Positions 27,046 through 35,041 of a stretch of 55,418 nt of DNA are shown here, piece after piece; position 1 is the stretch's first letter, and every line of letters begins with the position of its first letter. The stretch is taken from positions 1 to 55,418 of the forward strand of contig NZ_FOKR01000007.1 in the NCBI RefSeq assembly GCF_900112195.1, in the 5' to 3' direction. The translations under genes and the position numbers were made by a program. The DNA comes from Butyrivibrio sp. YAB3001. GTDB lineage: Bacteria; Bacillota; Clostridia; Lachnospirales; Lachnospiraceae. The notes under the pieces are model-generated. The model was not told where the DNA came from, made no database searches, and worked only from the letters and a program-made list of their open reading frames with translations.

Positions 27046-27771
27046 TCATCCAATCTGCTCCTGCATTTTTAATATTTCATTTGCTTCAAATACAGATCTC
27101 ATCGTAAATATATCTTGTGGAGTCGTTACCTTTATATTCTCAATAGGGCCATCAACTAGATGAAGTTTTGCCCCATAATGCTGCATTAAAGTGCAACTAT
27201 CAATAAAATCATTTCTATTTTCAGCTCTTGCTTTTTCATGCGCAGCCATAATGTCATCCAAGTAAAAACTTTGCGGTGCCTTTGCCAGCCTAGAATTACT
27301 ACGCTCAGGAACTTCTTCAATGAGTGCATCTTCATTTACAACTAATATTGTTTCTGTTACTTTGGTGGTAGTAATTGCGGAACCATGTTTTTTCACCGAA
27401 GCAATATTATCTGATATTAGTTTTTCCGTGATAAAAGGTCTTACTCCATCATGAATAAGGACAACAGCTTTCTCATAAGCAATTGCCTTAGCAGCCATTA
27501 ACCCGTTGTATATTGATTCCTGACCTGTTGCTCCACCCATTACTACACTTTTAACCTTAGTAATGTGATATTTAGCAAGAAGACTATTCATATGTGGAAT
27601 CCAGTCTTTAACACAAGCAATCACAATAGCATCTATCTCACTATGATTTTCAAATTTTTCAAGAGTATGTATAATTACTGGCTTTCCATATACTTCAAGA
27701 AATTGCTTAGGCAAATCCTTTGTATGCATTCTCCTGCCTACACCGCCAGCAAATATTACTGCAATATTCAT
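27046..27771 (-). CDS. IspD/TarI-family cytidylyltransferase
   Basis: A 241-residue nucleotidyltransferase of the IspD superfamily. The CTP loop FAGGVGRRM (about residues 7-15), PKQFLE and HDGVRPFI are intact. The overlap with a TagF-type gene suggests that it makes a CDP-polyol, such as CDP-ribitol from ribitol 5-phosphate (TarI), rather than CDP-methylerythritol for isoprenoids; in such loci the IspD-like copy is usually the polyol enzyme. No TarJ-type dehydrogenase is in the window, so the source of the polyol phosphate is open. The assignment to TarI activity is inference from context. Confidence 0.8.
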   Translation of the reverse strand: MNIAVIFAGGVGRRMHTKDLPKQFLEVYGKPVIIHTLEKFENHSEIDAIVIACVKDWIPHMNSLLAKYHITKVKSVVMGGATGQESIYNGLMAAKAIAYEKAVVLIHDGVRPFITEKLISDNIASVKKHGSAITTTKVTETILVVNEDALIEEVPERSNSRLAKAPQSFYLDDIMAAHEKARAENRNDFIDSCTLMQHYGAKLHLVDGPIENIKVTTPQDIFTMRSVFEANEILKMQEQIG

Positions 27772-28988
27772 TTTCTTTTTCCACCATTCTCAATAAAATC
27801 AAGGATATAGTTCACAGCTAATTCAGATGCCTTGCCCGTTTCACAAAGCCCCACTTTCTCATGAAGTTTTACAACATTTTCCTTGTACATATCCAAATCA
27901 AATTCCCGAACATTATCAAATAATTCCTTATTATTTCTTGCAACCGGGAAAGGAAGATCATTTATCTTCCAATAATTTCCTCTATCATTTTCAAATTCAT
28001 CCAAATCAGGTGCATAGATGAAACATGGCTTTGGCTTTGTTATAAAGTCGAACATACAGCTTGAATAATCTGTGATAAGGCAGTCTGATGCTACCAACAA
28101 ATCTTGCATCACAGTATATTCAGTAGCATTGAGGATATTTCCACCTATTTTTAAATTCTTAGCATCACTGATATTCTGAGGATGTAGTCTTACTAAAATG
28201 CACCAGCTTTCTTTTGTAACTTCCTCTAAAACTTTTTCTAATCCTTGAAGATCTATTGTGAAGAAATCAACAGATAGTGTTGATCTGTACGTTGGCGCAT
28301 ATAAAAGTATTTTTTTGTTTCCGATATTAAAGAATTCTTTTACCTTATTAACAATTTCATTCTGATTTTCATTAAAAAAAACATCATTTCGCGGGCTACC
28401 GATTTCAAGCATATTATTCTTAAAGCCAAAAGCTCTTCGATAAATCTCACTAGTCATTTTGCTATTTGAAATCATAGCGTCTGTTATTCTTGAATTAGAT
28501 GGGAATAGAACTTTATCAATCATTCCTGAGCTATTATCAACATCCAAGCCAATCTTTTTTATCCCATAACTCCCGTGCCAAGTCTGTAAGTACAATTGTT
28601 CTTTTCTCTTACGTACTCCAAACTCTTTTGTATTTGAATCTACCCACACTTTTGCTGTCACAAGCTCGAATGCCCGATTAAAATAGCTATGTTCTGCTCT
28701 CTTTACATAATTAGGAACTTCAATATTTTGATTTCCATTTAACAACCAAACAATTTCAAAGTCTGGCCTAATTCTATGTAATGCCTGTGATATCTCCATT
28801 GGATTATCACCATATCGGCTTCCCTTCATGTTGCAAAAAACAATTTTCTTCTTATTTATAGGTAAAATCCTCAAAATAAGATAAACACATGATGTTAGCG
28901 CCCCCGAAACCAAGAAGCATATATAAACAATCACTTGAAAAAACGCATTACTGGCATATACTTTTTTAATTGTTTTATAAATCCCCAT
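27768..28988 (-). CDS. CDP-glycerol/ribitol glycerophosphotransferase family (TagB/TagF-like)
   Basis: A 406-residue protein of the CDP-glycerol glycerophosphotransferase family, which adds polyol phosphate units to a lipid-linked acceptor. The N-terminus has one or two membrane-associated segments. The catalytic region is clear: LQTWHGSYGIKKIG with the active His, LYAPTYR, and the nucleotide-binding LITDYSSCMFDF. One copy only, with the TarI-like gene overlapping downstream, suggests addition of one or a few polyol phosphates to the repeat unit rather than a long teichoic acid chain. The gap of 95 bases before the gene has no strong promoter. Confidence 0.87.
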   Translation of the reverse strand: MGIYKTIKKVYASNAFFQVIVYICFLVSGALTSCVYLILRILPINKKKIVFCNMKGSRYGDNPMEISQALHRIRPDFEIVWLLNGNQNIEVPNYVKRAEHSYFNRAFELVTAKVWVDSNTKEFGVRKRKEQLYLQTWHGSYGIKKIGLDVDNSSGMIDKVLFPSNSRITDAMISNSKMTSEIYRRAFGFKNNMLEIGSPRNDVFFNENQNEIVNKVKEFFNIGNKKILLYAPTYRSTLSVDFFTIDLQGLEKVLEEVTKESWCILVRLHPQNISDAKNLKIGGNILNATEYTVMQDLLVASDCLITDYSSCMFDFITKPKPCFIYAPDLDEFENDRGNYWKINDLPFPVARNNKELFDNVREFDLDMYKENVVKLHEKVGLCETGKASELAVNYILDFIENGGKRK

Positions 28989-29083
28989 ACATTCTTCTCA
29001 TTTCCTGGTTTAGTCATGTATCACATATGCTTTTTTCATAGAGTGCAAATAACACATTTATTTCTATGATTGTCTTTTTCCTC

Positions 29084-30115
29084 TTAATTAATCGCTGATA
29101 TAAGCTTTTCTTCTCTATTCACAGACCAATTTCTAATCTTCTTTGCCAAATCCATAGCATTTCCCATCTCAACAAATATATGAGACTCATCTTCCTGGAA
29201 AAGCTCTCTGTTTCCGGAACTGTTGCCAAGAATCATTGCTTTTCCCATTGCTTCATATATATATGCTTTACCTGGGATAGTCCTGTCAGCCTTTTTAATT
29301 TCTTTATTAAAGTGACCTGCAAGGCAGAGATCCGCATCTGCAATGTGGTTTGCCAGTTCTTCTTGGGATAACCAGTCTATGTATTTCACATTATCCTGAA
29401 TCGGTTTATTGTATTTCTGAGGTATAGGCCCGATTACTTCGAAAGCGATATTTGCGTTATCTTTCAAAAGCCTTATTGCATCCAGTACTATATCCACCCC
29501 TTGTAATGGGAGAATGCTTCCAAAGTACAAGACCTTCACTTTATCGTTTGGATAATTTATGTTTTTTGTAACTCGTGGATAATATATGTTTTGATCAGCT
29601 TCCAGATAAATTGTTTCTGTTTTCCTTTGGTCAGCGCCAAACTCTTCTACAAAGAACTTTGCATGCGCTTTGGTATCAGTAATAATGTAATCAGCTTTCC
29701 TTATTGTTACTTCATCAAGCTTGTGGCTGAGAAAAGCAATAAATCCGCCTTTGCGAAACAATTTTCTATCGCAAATTAATGTGTCATAGACAGAGATAAA
29801 GAAATCTATTATGATTTGTTTACCCTTGAACTTCCTTCCTAAGAATGGAAGGACTAATTGTGGAGCAAAGCCAATAAAAATAACATCACAGTCTTGGATG
29901 GTTGATCCAGAAGATGCTCTTTTACGTCTGCTTTTTAGAATTTGTCCCCAAACATCAATAATTCTTAAGGCATAGTTTTTCTTAACAGAATGAATAATCT
30001 TTAATTCATCTGCATTTTCCTTAAGAATTCTGATTTCCTGTGTATTTCGAATGTAATCTATATTTTTTGTGGTAATAAAAAGGACTTTTTTACCCTTGAC
30101 ACTGTTTTCAAGCAT
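29084..30115 (-). CDS. Glycosyltransferase (GT4-like), first gene of the polysaccharide locus
   Basis: A 343-residue GT-B type glycosyltransferase. VLYFGSILPLQGVDIVLDAI, VIGPIPQKY and the donor-site GKAYIYEAMGKAMILGNSSG segment match family 4. The start at 30115 is set by GAGGAG about ten bases upstream. It is the first gene of the minus-strand polysaccharide locus. Only 17 bases before its start codon lies the left recombination-like site of the invertible segment, and no promoter reading into the gene is visible in the orientation present here. It should therefore be silent or weakly expressed now, and expressed after inversion. Confidence 0.85.
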   Translation of the reverse strand: MLENSVKGKKVLFITTKNIDYIRNTQEIRILKENADELKIIHSVKKNYALRIIDVWGQILKSRRKRASSGSTIQDCDVIFIGFAPQLVLPFLGRKFKGKQIIIDFFISVYDTLICDRKLFRKGGFIAFLSHKLDEVTIRKADYIITDTKAHAKFFVEEFGADQRKTETIYLEADQNIYYPRVTKNINYPNDKVKVLYFGSILPLQGVDIVLDAIRLLKDNANIAFEVIGPIPQKYNKPIQDNVKYIDWLSQEELANHIADADLCLAGHFNKEIKKADRTIPGKAYIYEAMGKAMILGNSSGNRELFQEDESHIFVEMGNAMDLAKKIRNWSVNREEKLISAIN

Positions 30116-30132
30116 TTCCCCGCTCCTCATAG

Positions 30133-30160
30133 TGTCCAAAAAGGTGTACTTTTTTGGACA
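30133..30160. repeat. Left recombination site of the invertible segment
   Basis: A 28-base near palindrome made of two 13-base half-sites around a 2-base centre GT (30146-30147). Left half TGTCCAAAAAGGT, right half ACTTTTTTGGACA. It matches the right site in 25 of 28 positions when read on the other strand; the half facing the segment is identical in both sites. Size and layout are those of Hin/Gin/TnpR-class crossover sites. Confidence 0.8.
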
Positions 30161-30179
30161 CCTGAAACAGGTGTTTTTT
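30159..30179 (+). terminator. Terminator-like hairpin inside the left end of the segment
   Basis: CACCTG-AAA-CAGGTG followed by TTTTTT, reading rightward. It would stop transcripts that enter the segment from the left, and after inversion would guard the right end. It overlaps the left site by two bases. Confidence 0.5.
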
Positions 30180-30336
30180 GCAGTCTATATGCTGCTTTCT
30201 GATGGATTTGGTTATCCACCAATAAAACTGTCTGGTATAACGTTCTTGTATGTGGGATATGTAGTGGAATTATTAAGAAAGATTAAGAATTTTTTTCTTG
30301 CATGTTCACGGAAACTGATGTTAAAATTCTTTCTGT

Positions 30337-30388
30337 GCTCTTTTCAGAGCAGAATGTCACATTCGTGGCATAGTCAGCGATATCGCTG
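30337..30388 (+). promoter_or_regulatory. Three tandem small hairpins in the leader of the Rpn gene
   Basis: Within 310 bases without a gene (30116-30425) there are three adjacent stems: GCTCT-N4-AGAGC (30337-30350), TGTCAC-N4-GTGGCA (30355-30370) and the palindrome CAGCGATATCGCTG (30375-30388). They precede the Rpn start by 40-90 bases. They may control its translation or be binding sites for a recombination accessory factor. Apart from the left site and the terminator-like stem, I see nothing else in this gap. Confidence 0.45.
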
Positions 30389-30425
30389 CATTTTCCAAAC
30401 TTATTTTTATTGAAAGGATTTTTTA

Positions 30426-31355
30426 ATGAGTAGTAACAATCTTAATATCAGTTCCTATCAGAATGCAACAGGAACAATCGAATTCTCACTTACAAGTGAT
30501 ATCATGCTTCATTACGTAATGCAGCAGTCAAAACGGGCACTTAAAGGACTCGTATGCTCTCTTAAAGGAATTGATCCAAGTATGGTAAAGGATATTCTTG
30601 TCCAAAACCCTATTGATCTTAATGCTCTGCAAAAAGAAACGGTCATGGATTTAAAGCTTCTCCTCAACAATGGAGAGATCCTTAACATTGAACTTCAGAT
30701 GTATACTGATAAATACTGGATTCTAAGATCCATATTATACCTATGCAGAGCCTTTGACAGTTTGAAAGAAGGCGAGGATTACAGTCATCTTATGCCTACA
30801 ACTCATTTTTGTATAACGAATCAGGAACTTTTTCCTGATAATCCGGAATTTTATGCACATTTCCTGTTAATGAACACAAAAAATCATATTCCTTATACTA
30901 AAAATTTCGCTCTCAACGTGCTACAATTGAACCATACAGACCTTGCAACAGATGAAGATATAAACAATAATGTTGTTTATTGGGCAAAGTTATTTAATGC
31001 CACTACATGGGAAGAGTTCAAAGCCCTAGCAAAAGGCAACGATGCTATCGAGGAGGTGGGAGACTTGATGTACACAATAAATGCAGATGATCAGACCAGA
31101 GAAATTCTTGAAGGACAGCGCCGCTATCGCGAACAGAGTGCTTCACAATACACCGCTGGGTTTACTGACGCTGAGGAGCAGTTAATGCCTATTATTGAAG
31201 AGGATAAGGTTATAATGGCGAATCAAAATGCCACTATTGCTAATCAAGAGGCCATAATTGCTGATAAGGATGCCACGATTGCTGATCAAGATATTGCCCT
31301 GGCAAATTTGAATTTACTGCTTCAAAAATATAAGGATAAGTATGGTGAAATCTAG
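30426..31355 (+). CDS. Rpn-type PD-(D/E)XK nuclease family protein
   Basis: A 309-residue protein of the Rpn/PD-(D/E)XK family, often labelled transposase but in tested members a DNA endonuclease that promotes recombination. The core KETVMDLKLLLNNGEILNIE followed by LQMY provides the D...ExQ-type active site (about residues 75-95), and SDIMLHYVMQQSKRALKGLV is a usual N-terminal block. The C-terminus from about residue 264 is a run of heptads (ANQxAxI type) forming a coiled coil. It lies inside the predicted invertible segment, pointing right, and has its own GAAAGGA site. The recently described role of such proteins in phage defence or genome variation is family knowledge only. Confidence 0.8.
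   Translation: MSSNNLNISSYQNATGTIEFSLTSDIMLHYVMQQSKRALKGLVCSLKGIDPSMVKDILVQNPIDLNALQKETVMDLKLLLNNGEILNIELQMYTDKYWILRSILYLCRAFDSLKEGEDYSHLMPTTHFCITNQELFPDNPEFYAHFLLMNTKNHIPYTKNFALNVLQLNHTDLATDEDINNNVVYWAKLFNATTWEEFKALAKGNDAIEEVGDLMYTINADDQTREILEGQRRYREQSASQYTAGFTDAEEQLMPIIEEDKVIMANQNATIANQEAIIADKDATIADQDIALANLNLLLQKYKDKYGEI
31218..31322 (+). repeat. Imperfect 21-bp tandem repeats coding for heptads
   Basis: Five consecutive 21-base units (31218, 31239, 31260, 31281, 31302) in the 3' end of the Rpn gene. The first four read as GC(G/T)(A/G)AT(C/A)A(A/G) plus a variable part and give the heptads ANQNATI, ANQEAII, ADKDATI and ADQDIAL; the fifth is degenerate. The unit length is exactly seven codons, so changes in copy number would keep the frame. 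Confidence 0.75.
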
Positions 31356-31362
31356 CACTATA

Positions 31363-31387
31363 GGGGGCAATCAGTATGATTGCCCCC
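31363..31387 (+). terminator. Terminator after the Rpn gene
   Basis: A perfect 11-bp stem (GGGGGCAATCA with its complement, GTA loop) starts 8 bases past the Rpn stop and is followed by TTAATTATTAT. It also lies 18 bases past the end of the convergent recombinase gene and may serve both. Confidence 0.75.
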
Positions 31388-31405
31388 TTAATTATTATAC
31401 AGGAA

Positions 31406-32008
31406 TTAAATAACACCCGCTTCTTTTACTTTATTGTAAAATGTCGACTTTTTCATCTTACATTTCTTTGCGCCTTCCCTAATTGAGCATTCATTATTTT
31501 TAAGTAAAAGACATACTTCTGAAAAATCACGCGGCAATTTTGTTTTAGGTCTACCAAATTTTACGCCTCTGTTCTTAGCTGCTATGATTCCTTCTCTTTG
31601 CCTTGTCCTTATATTATTGCGCTCATTCTCTGCAACAAATGATTGTATCTGCAAGATAAGATCACTGATAAAAATCCCAATAAAATCTTTTGACTCTCTT
31701 GTATCTAAAAGGGGCATATCTAAAACCACGATATCCGCATGCATGTCCTTAGTTATCTTCTTCCATTGAACTATTATTTCCTCATAATTTCTCCCAAGCC
31801 TATCTATGCTTGAAATATAGAGGGTATCATTTTCATGAATATTTGCAATCATTTCATTATATTTAGGTCGATTAAAATCTTTGCCTGATTCTTTATCAAT
31901 AAAAATATCGTCTGGCTTTACTCCAATTTTTAACAACAAATCAATTTGCCTGTTTTCATTCTGATCACGACTGCTTACCCTGGCATAACCTATTGTTCTT
32001 GAACTCAT
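31406..32008 (-). CDS. Serine recombinase, resolvase/invertase family (Hin/TnpR size)
   Basis: A 200-residue small serine recombinase. The catalytic block GYARVSSRDQNENRQ carries the nucleophile Ser (about residue 12), and DRLGRNYEEI and NIRTRQREGIIAAKNRGVKF are standard for the family. A C-terminal helix-turn-helix (SIREGAKKCKMKKSTFYNKV) is intact, as in Hin, Gin and Tn3 resolvase; it is not the large-serine integrase or the IS607 type. GGAGG lies just before the start at 32008; the longer frame begins far upstream without a site. It sits inside the segment bounded by inverted sites, just as hin lies inside the segment it inverts. Confidence 0.9.
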   Translation of the reverse strand: MSSRTIGYARVSSRDQNENRQIDLLLKIGVKPDDIFIDKESGKDFNRPKYNEMIANIHENDTLYISSIDRLGRNYEEIIVQWKKITKDMHADIVVLDMPLLDTRESKDFIGIFISDLILQIQSFVAENERNNIRTRQREGIIAAKNRGVKFGRPKTKLPRDFSEVCLLLKNNECSIREGAKKCKMKKSTFYNKVKEAGVI

Positions 32009-32219
32009 AAGTACCTCCAACCCAAGAAACTGCAGCGGTAATCTGTTACAAATAGTATTCATTCTTTGATAAAGACTTAAGAATGTATTCCTATTGGAAA
32101 TATCACCGTAGTTTCTTGCCTACAAATAGATTTATTAAAGTAACATTTTATATTTCGTATAGAAGCCACCTCTTATTGAGACAATTTTTCCAATATATCG
32201 TTATTTTTAAAATAGACTA

Positions 32220-32248
32220 TTGCACTATTTTAGTTTTTGGGATAGAAT
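32220..32248 (+). promoter_or_regulatory. Outward promoter at the right end of the invertible segment
   Basis: TTGCAC (32220-32225), a 17-base spacer and TAGAAT (32243-32248) form a sigma-A type promoter pointing right, with the expected start near 32255, only six bases before the right site. In this orientation the new RNA would begin with the terminator stem. The -10 matches consensus in 5 of 6 positions, the -35 is weaker. Confidence 0.65.
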
Positions 32249-32255
32249 ACAAATC

Positions 32256-32300
32256 GAGCTTGTCCAAAAAAGTACACTTTTAGGGACAGGCTCTTTTTTT
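32256..32300 (+). terminator. Terminator overlapping the right recombination site
   Basis: GAGCTTGTCC (32256-32265) pairs with GGACAGGCTC (32284-32293; one G-U wobble) around a loop formed by the core of the site, and TTTTTTT (32294-32300) follows. It is placed to stop the transcript from the outward promoter within about 45 bases. No other rightward gene needs it here. Confidence 0.75.
32261..32288. repeat. Right recombination site of the invertible segment
   Basis: 28 bases: half-site TGTCCAAAAAAGT, centre AC (32274-32275), half-site ACTTTTAGGGACA. It is in inverted orientation to the left site, and the inward-facing half is identical to that of the left site. The outer half carries three changes, which also build the stem of the overlapping terminator. 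Confidence 0.8.
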
Positions 32301-32385
32301 AATAGTATAAAAATACACAGCTTTCAGTCTAATTACTAAAAGCCGCGCATTTATCAAATGTATTCAATTACATTCCACCATATCC

Positions 32386-34851
32386 CTAATCATATATTTC
32401 CTTGCCCATACAGCATTTCTTGAATTTCTTGCCGCTGCCACAAGGACATGGATCATTTCTACCAATCTTAGGATGTTCACGAACAACAGGCTGCTGCACT
32501 ACATCAAAATCATCTTCACCCCATAGATTAAAATCGTTTACATCATCATGAAATGGGAGTTCTGAATCAATATAATTGGGGATAATTCCCTTATCAATCA
32601 TCTTAAGCATCCGGTTTACTTCTGTAGACAGGCTTGAATCCAACTTTTTCATCCTATGAAGCAAAAATTTGCTCTTATCCTTCATATCAAATGCAAGGAA
32701 AAGATCCACCATCATAGCCATTAGCTCAAGATTCTCAGGATATTTATTTAGCATGACCTCTGCGCGCTGTGCATACTCTTCTTTCTTATCCTTCATCTTA
32801 TCAGTAAGCTGTAATTCATACAGCTCCCACTGGATATCTTCCGGGAAATTAAGAAGATGCGCCTTGGGTCCCTTGCTCTTTTTACCATTTGTGCCAAACT
32901 TGGTTATAGGTAGTTCCGGAGGCCTCTGACCTGTCAGTTCGAAATACTCATATCTGGAATGCCCCATCAAATGCGGAATTCCTGTCTCAAGCACACAACT
33001 TGAACTTATCATCCAGTACTGGGATAGAATAAAGGGATTATCTGTTGGATATATATCACACAATACATCAAACAACTCTGTCGCATCACAACCATCAAGA
33101 GTCTTCATGAAAAGATATTCCATATTTTGCCCAATTTCATCCGAATCAAGCTGTAATTCCTGTTCAAAAAGCCCTTCCATATCTTCCCAGCAAAAATAAC
33201 TCTCGCACATATCACTGCTGGAAACATTTGGATCGTTCTTGGTAAATGGCCTGTAATCCACATCAGAGCTAAGCTTATTCTTGCGATATTCCATAACAGA
33301 CTGTGCATCTATTCCCGGCGCAACAACATATGATTCTCCTGCCAAATAATCTGTTGCTGTTGACAACCTGCTAGGCATGGTGCAGTGAAGATATGTTTTG
33401 ATTATAGTATCCTTAGAATCAACATCTTTTCCCCATATATCCTTGATAATAGGCGCAAGTCTGTTAATCTCAACTACACCATAATTACGCATAAGACCAC
33501 CTATCTGACGGTCAAATTTTTCAAGTTCTTTATAAATCTTCTTGCCTGATGTCTTGTAAACTTCGCGTATGGCTTCAACAGCCTTGTCAGCATCTTCAGC
33601 AAATTTTATCTGGACCTTTGTCCCCTTTTCTTTTACCTCAATTATTCCCATAAGAAGACTTACAATAATAGCAAACTCTACTTCATCAGGAATAAATTCG
33701 CTAAATTCTATATCACTGATATCACCACTAAATAGCTGAAAAAGAACCTCCACTTCATCTTTTGCATACATATAAAGATAATACTGTGGATTTTCACCAA
33801 GTACTTCCAGAATTTTCTTGATTCGTGAAAGCTTTTTGGTCCCACTTGTATCAGGAATCTGAAAATATTTCATGTAATTCTTAATGTCAATATCTCGCAG
33901 ATTCAGCATTAAATCCTGCATGGAATTTCTGGATTTTTCAACAGTAACATCTTTCCAGTTACTATAATCAAATATAGTCTTAAGCTTTGCTTCACCATTG
34001 TTACTATGCTCCAAAAACTCATAGTAATCGTCAACATTGTCGTCACCATATGTATCCCGCAGGCTTTCATCGAATTGACGCTTTGTATCCACATATTTTT
34101 CAATAGTATCGCCAAGCTTTTTTATGGCATCCTTAATCTCTTTATCATTAGCTTTCTTACCGGCTTTTTTCTTACTTCCAGGAACACTCTCCTTACCGGA
34201 TGGTACCACTACCTGGTCAAGATTAAGTGACGCTCTTATATCGTTTTCTTTATAGAGTAAATCTACTTCCTTTATGGGTTTGATCTTTTTCTTTGTCTTT
34301 TTATACTTGGCAAGCTCCTGATTTACAAGTTCCATATCATAGTGAGCACCACTTATTTCATCAAACCATTCCTTGACTTCCTCATATTCAGGATCGTCAG
34401 GATGCTCAAGCACATCCAACATATGGTAATACCCCCATATGCCGCCACAGTCCTCAGGAGGAGTATCACCCTTAAATTTAAGCACCATCGGATAATTATA
34501 CTCGTAGTCCTCTAATACTTTCTCAATCTGAACTTTATGCTTCCAGTCATCACCAAAGTCATACCAATAGGTAAAAGACTTAGCCTCATCAAAAAACTCA
34601 TCAATAAGATGCTCTGAAGAATCAAGCTCCACTTCATCCCAGCGACTGCCGATATAATCACCCGCATTCTCAATAAGAGTTACACCCAGGCTTTCAAATG
34701 TATACTGGCTAAGATGTCCTTCCCACCAGCCAATAATTTTATGGAAAAGAACTGTCAGCTGTGAAAAACTAATCCCTGCAGGAACAATACATCTTCTCCA
34801 TATTGGCGGCTTAGACCCTTTTATTGTTATCTTTAACTGATATGCCTTCAT
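32386..34851 (-). CDS. PRiA4-ORF3-like protein with C-terminal SEC-C zinc motif
   Basis: An 821-residue cytoplasmic protein. Residues 1 to about 180 match the plasmid pRiA4b ORF-3 family ([20 protein letters not shown], then [20 protein letters not shown] and [20 protein letters not shown]). A Lys-rich hinge (about 195-240) leads into a helical region of more than 450 residues with no family I know. The last 25 residues are a SEC-C zinc motif ([17 protein letters not shown]), as at the end of SecA. The start at 34851 is chosen for an AAGGGG upstream. Function unknown; the combination suggests a nucleic-acid- or ribosome-associated protein. It is a single-gene unit next to the invertible segment. 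Confidence 0.82.
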   Translation of the reverse strand: MKAYQLKITIKGSKPPIWRRCIVPAGISFSQLTVLFHKIIGWWEGHLSQYTFESLGVTLIENAGDYIGSRWDEVELDSSEHLIDEFFDEAKSFTYWYDFGDDWKHKVQIEKVLEDYEYNYPMVLKFKGDTPPEDCGGIWGYYHMLDVLEHPDDPEYEEVKEWFDEISGAHYDMELVNQELAKYKKTKKKIKPIKEVDLLYKENDIRASLNLDQVVVPSGKESVPGSKKKAGKKANDKEIKDAIKKLGDTIEKYVDTKRQFDESLRDTYGDDNVDDYYEFLEHSNNGEAKLKTIFDYSNWKDVTVEKSRNSMQDLMLNLRDIDIKNYMKYFQIPDTSGTKKLSRIKKILEVLGENPQYYLYMYAKDEVEVLFQLFSGDISDIEFSEFIPDEVEFAIIVSLLMGIIEVKEKGTKVQIKFAEDADKAVEAIREVYKTSGKKIYKELEKFDRQIGGLMRNYGVVEINRLAPIIKDIWGKDVDSKDTIIKTYLHCTMPSRLSTATDYLAGESYVVAPGIDAQSVMEYRKNKLSSDVDYRPFTKNDPNVSSSDMCESYFCWEDMEGLFEQELQLDSDEIGQNMEYLFMKTLDGCDATELFDVLCDIYPTDNPFILSQYWMISSSCVLETGIPHLMGHSRYEYFELTGQRPPELPITKFGTNGKKSKGPKAHLLNFPEDIQWELYELQLTDKMKDKKEEYAQRAEVMLNKYPENLELMAMMVDLFLAFDMKDKSKFLLHRMKKLDSSLSTEVNRMLKMIDKGIIPNYIDSELPFHDDVNDFNLWGEDDFDVVQQPVVREHPKIGRNDPCPCGSGKKFKKCCMGKEIYD

Positions 34852-34897
34852 ATCGCCAAACCCCTTAATTTGTATTCTGTAAAACACCTATTTCTTC

Positions 34898-34926
34898 ATA
34901 TTACTGTAATGTCACAATTTTATCAA
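34898..34926 (-). promoter_or_regulatory. Promoter of the PRiA4-ORF3/SEC-C gene
   Basis: On the minus strand TTGATA (34921-34926), a 17-base spacer and TAATAT (34898-34903), 47 bases before the start at 34851. This is a reasonable sigma-A type promoter. Confidence 0.5.
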
Positions 34927-35041
34927 TTGAACTTTATGATGTCGACCTCATATATTTACATTTGCCTCTTGCATCACTTTATTAGTAAGTGGACTCCCAA
35001 AGCCCTTACGTCAATATGACCAAATTTCAAAAAATCAAGAT

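Larger units (their letters stand above)
30133..32288. mobile_element. Predicted invertible DNA segment (serine-invertase switch)
   Basis: A 2.16-kb segment bounded by two 28-bp sites in inverted orientation (centres GT on the left and AC on the right, on the plus strand; about 2128 bp apart). It contains a serine recombinase gene, an Rpn-type gene and, at its right end, an outward promoter. Because the two inward-facing half-sites are identical, inversion would regenerate both sites exactly. In the orientation seen, the outward promoter meets a terminator on the right; turned over, it would drive the glycosyltransferase and the rest of the polysaccharide locus. Inversion itself is inferred, not seen. 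Confidence 0.72.

Noticed and set aside
30133..32288. Reading the two inverted 28-bp sites as terminal inverted repeats of an insertion sequence
   Set aside because: Each site is itself symmetric about a dinucleotide and the enclosed recombinase is a Hin/TnpR-type enzyme, which does not use terminal repeats; I saw no target-site duplication outside (flanks around 30131 and 32289 differ). An IS origin of the Rpn gene itself remains possible.
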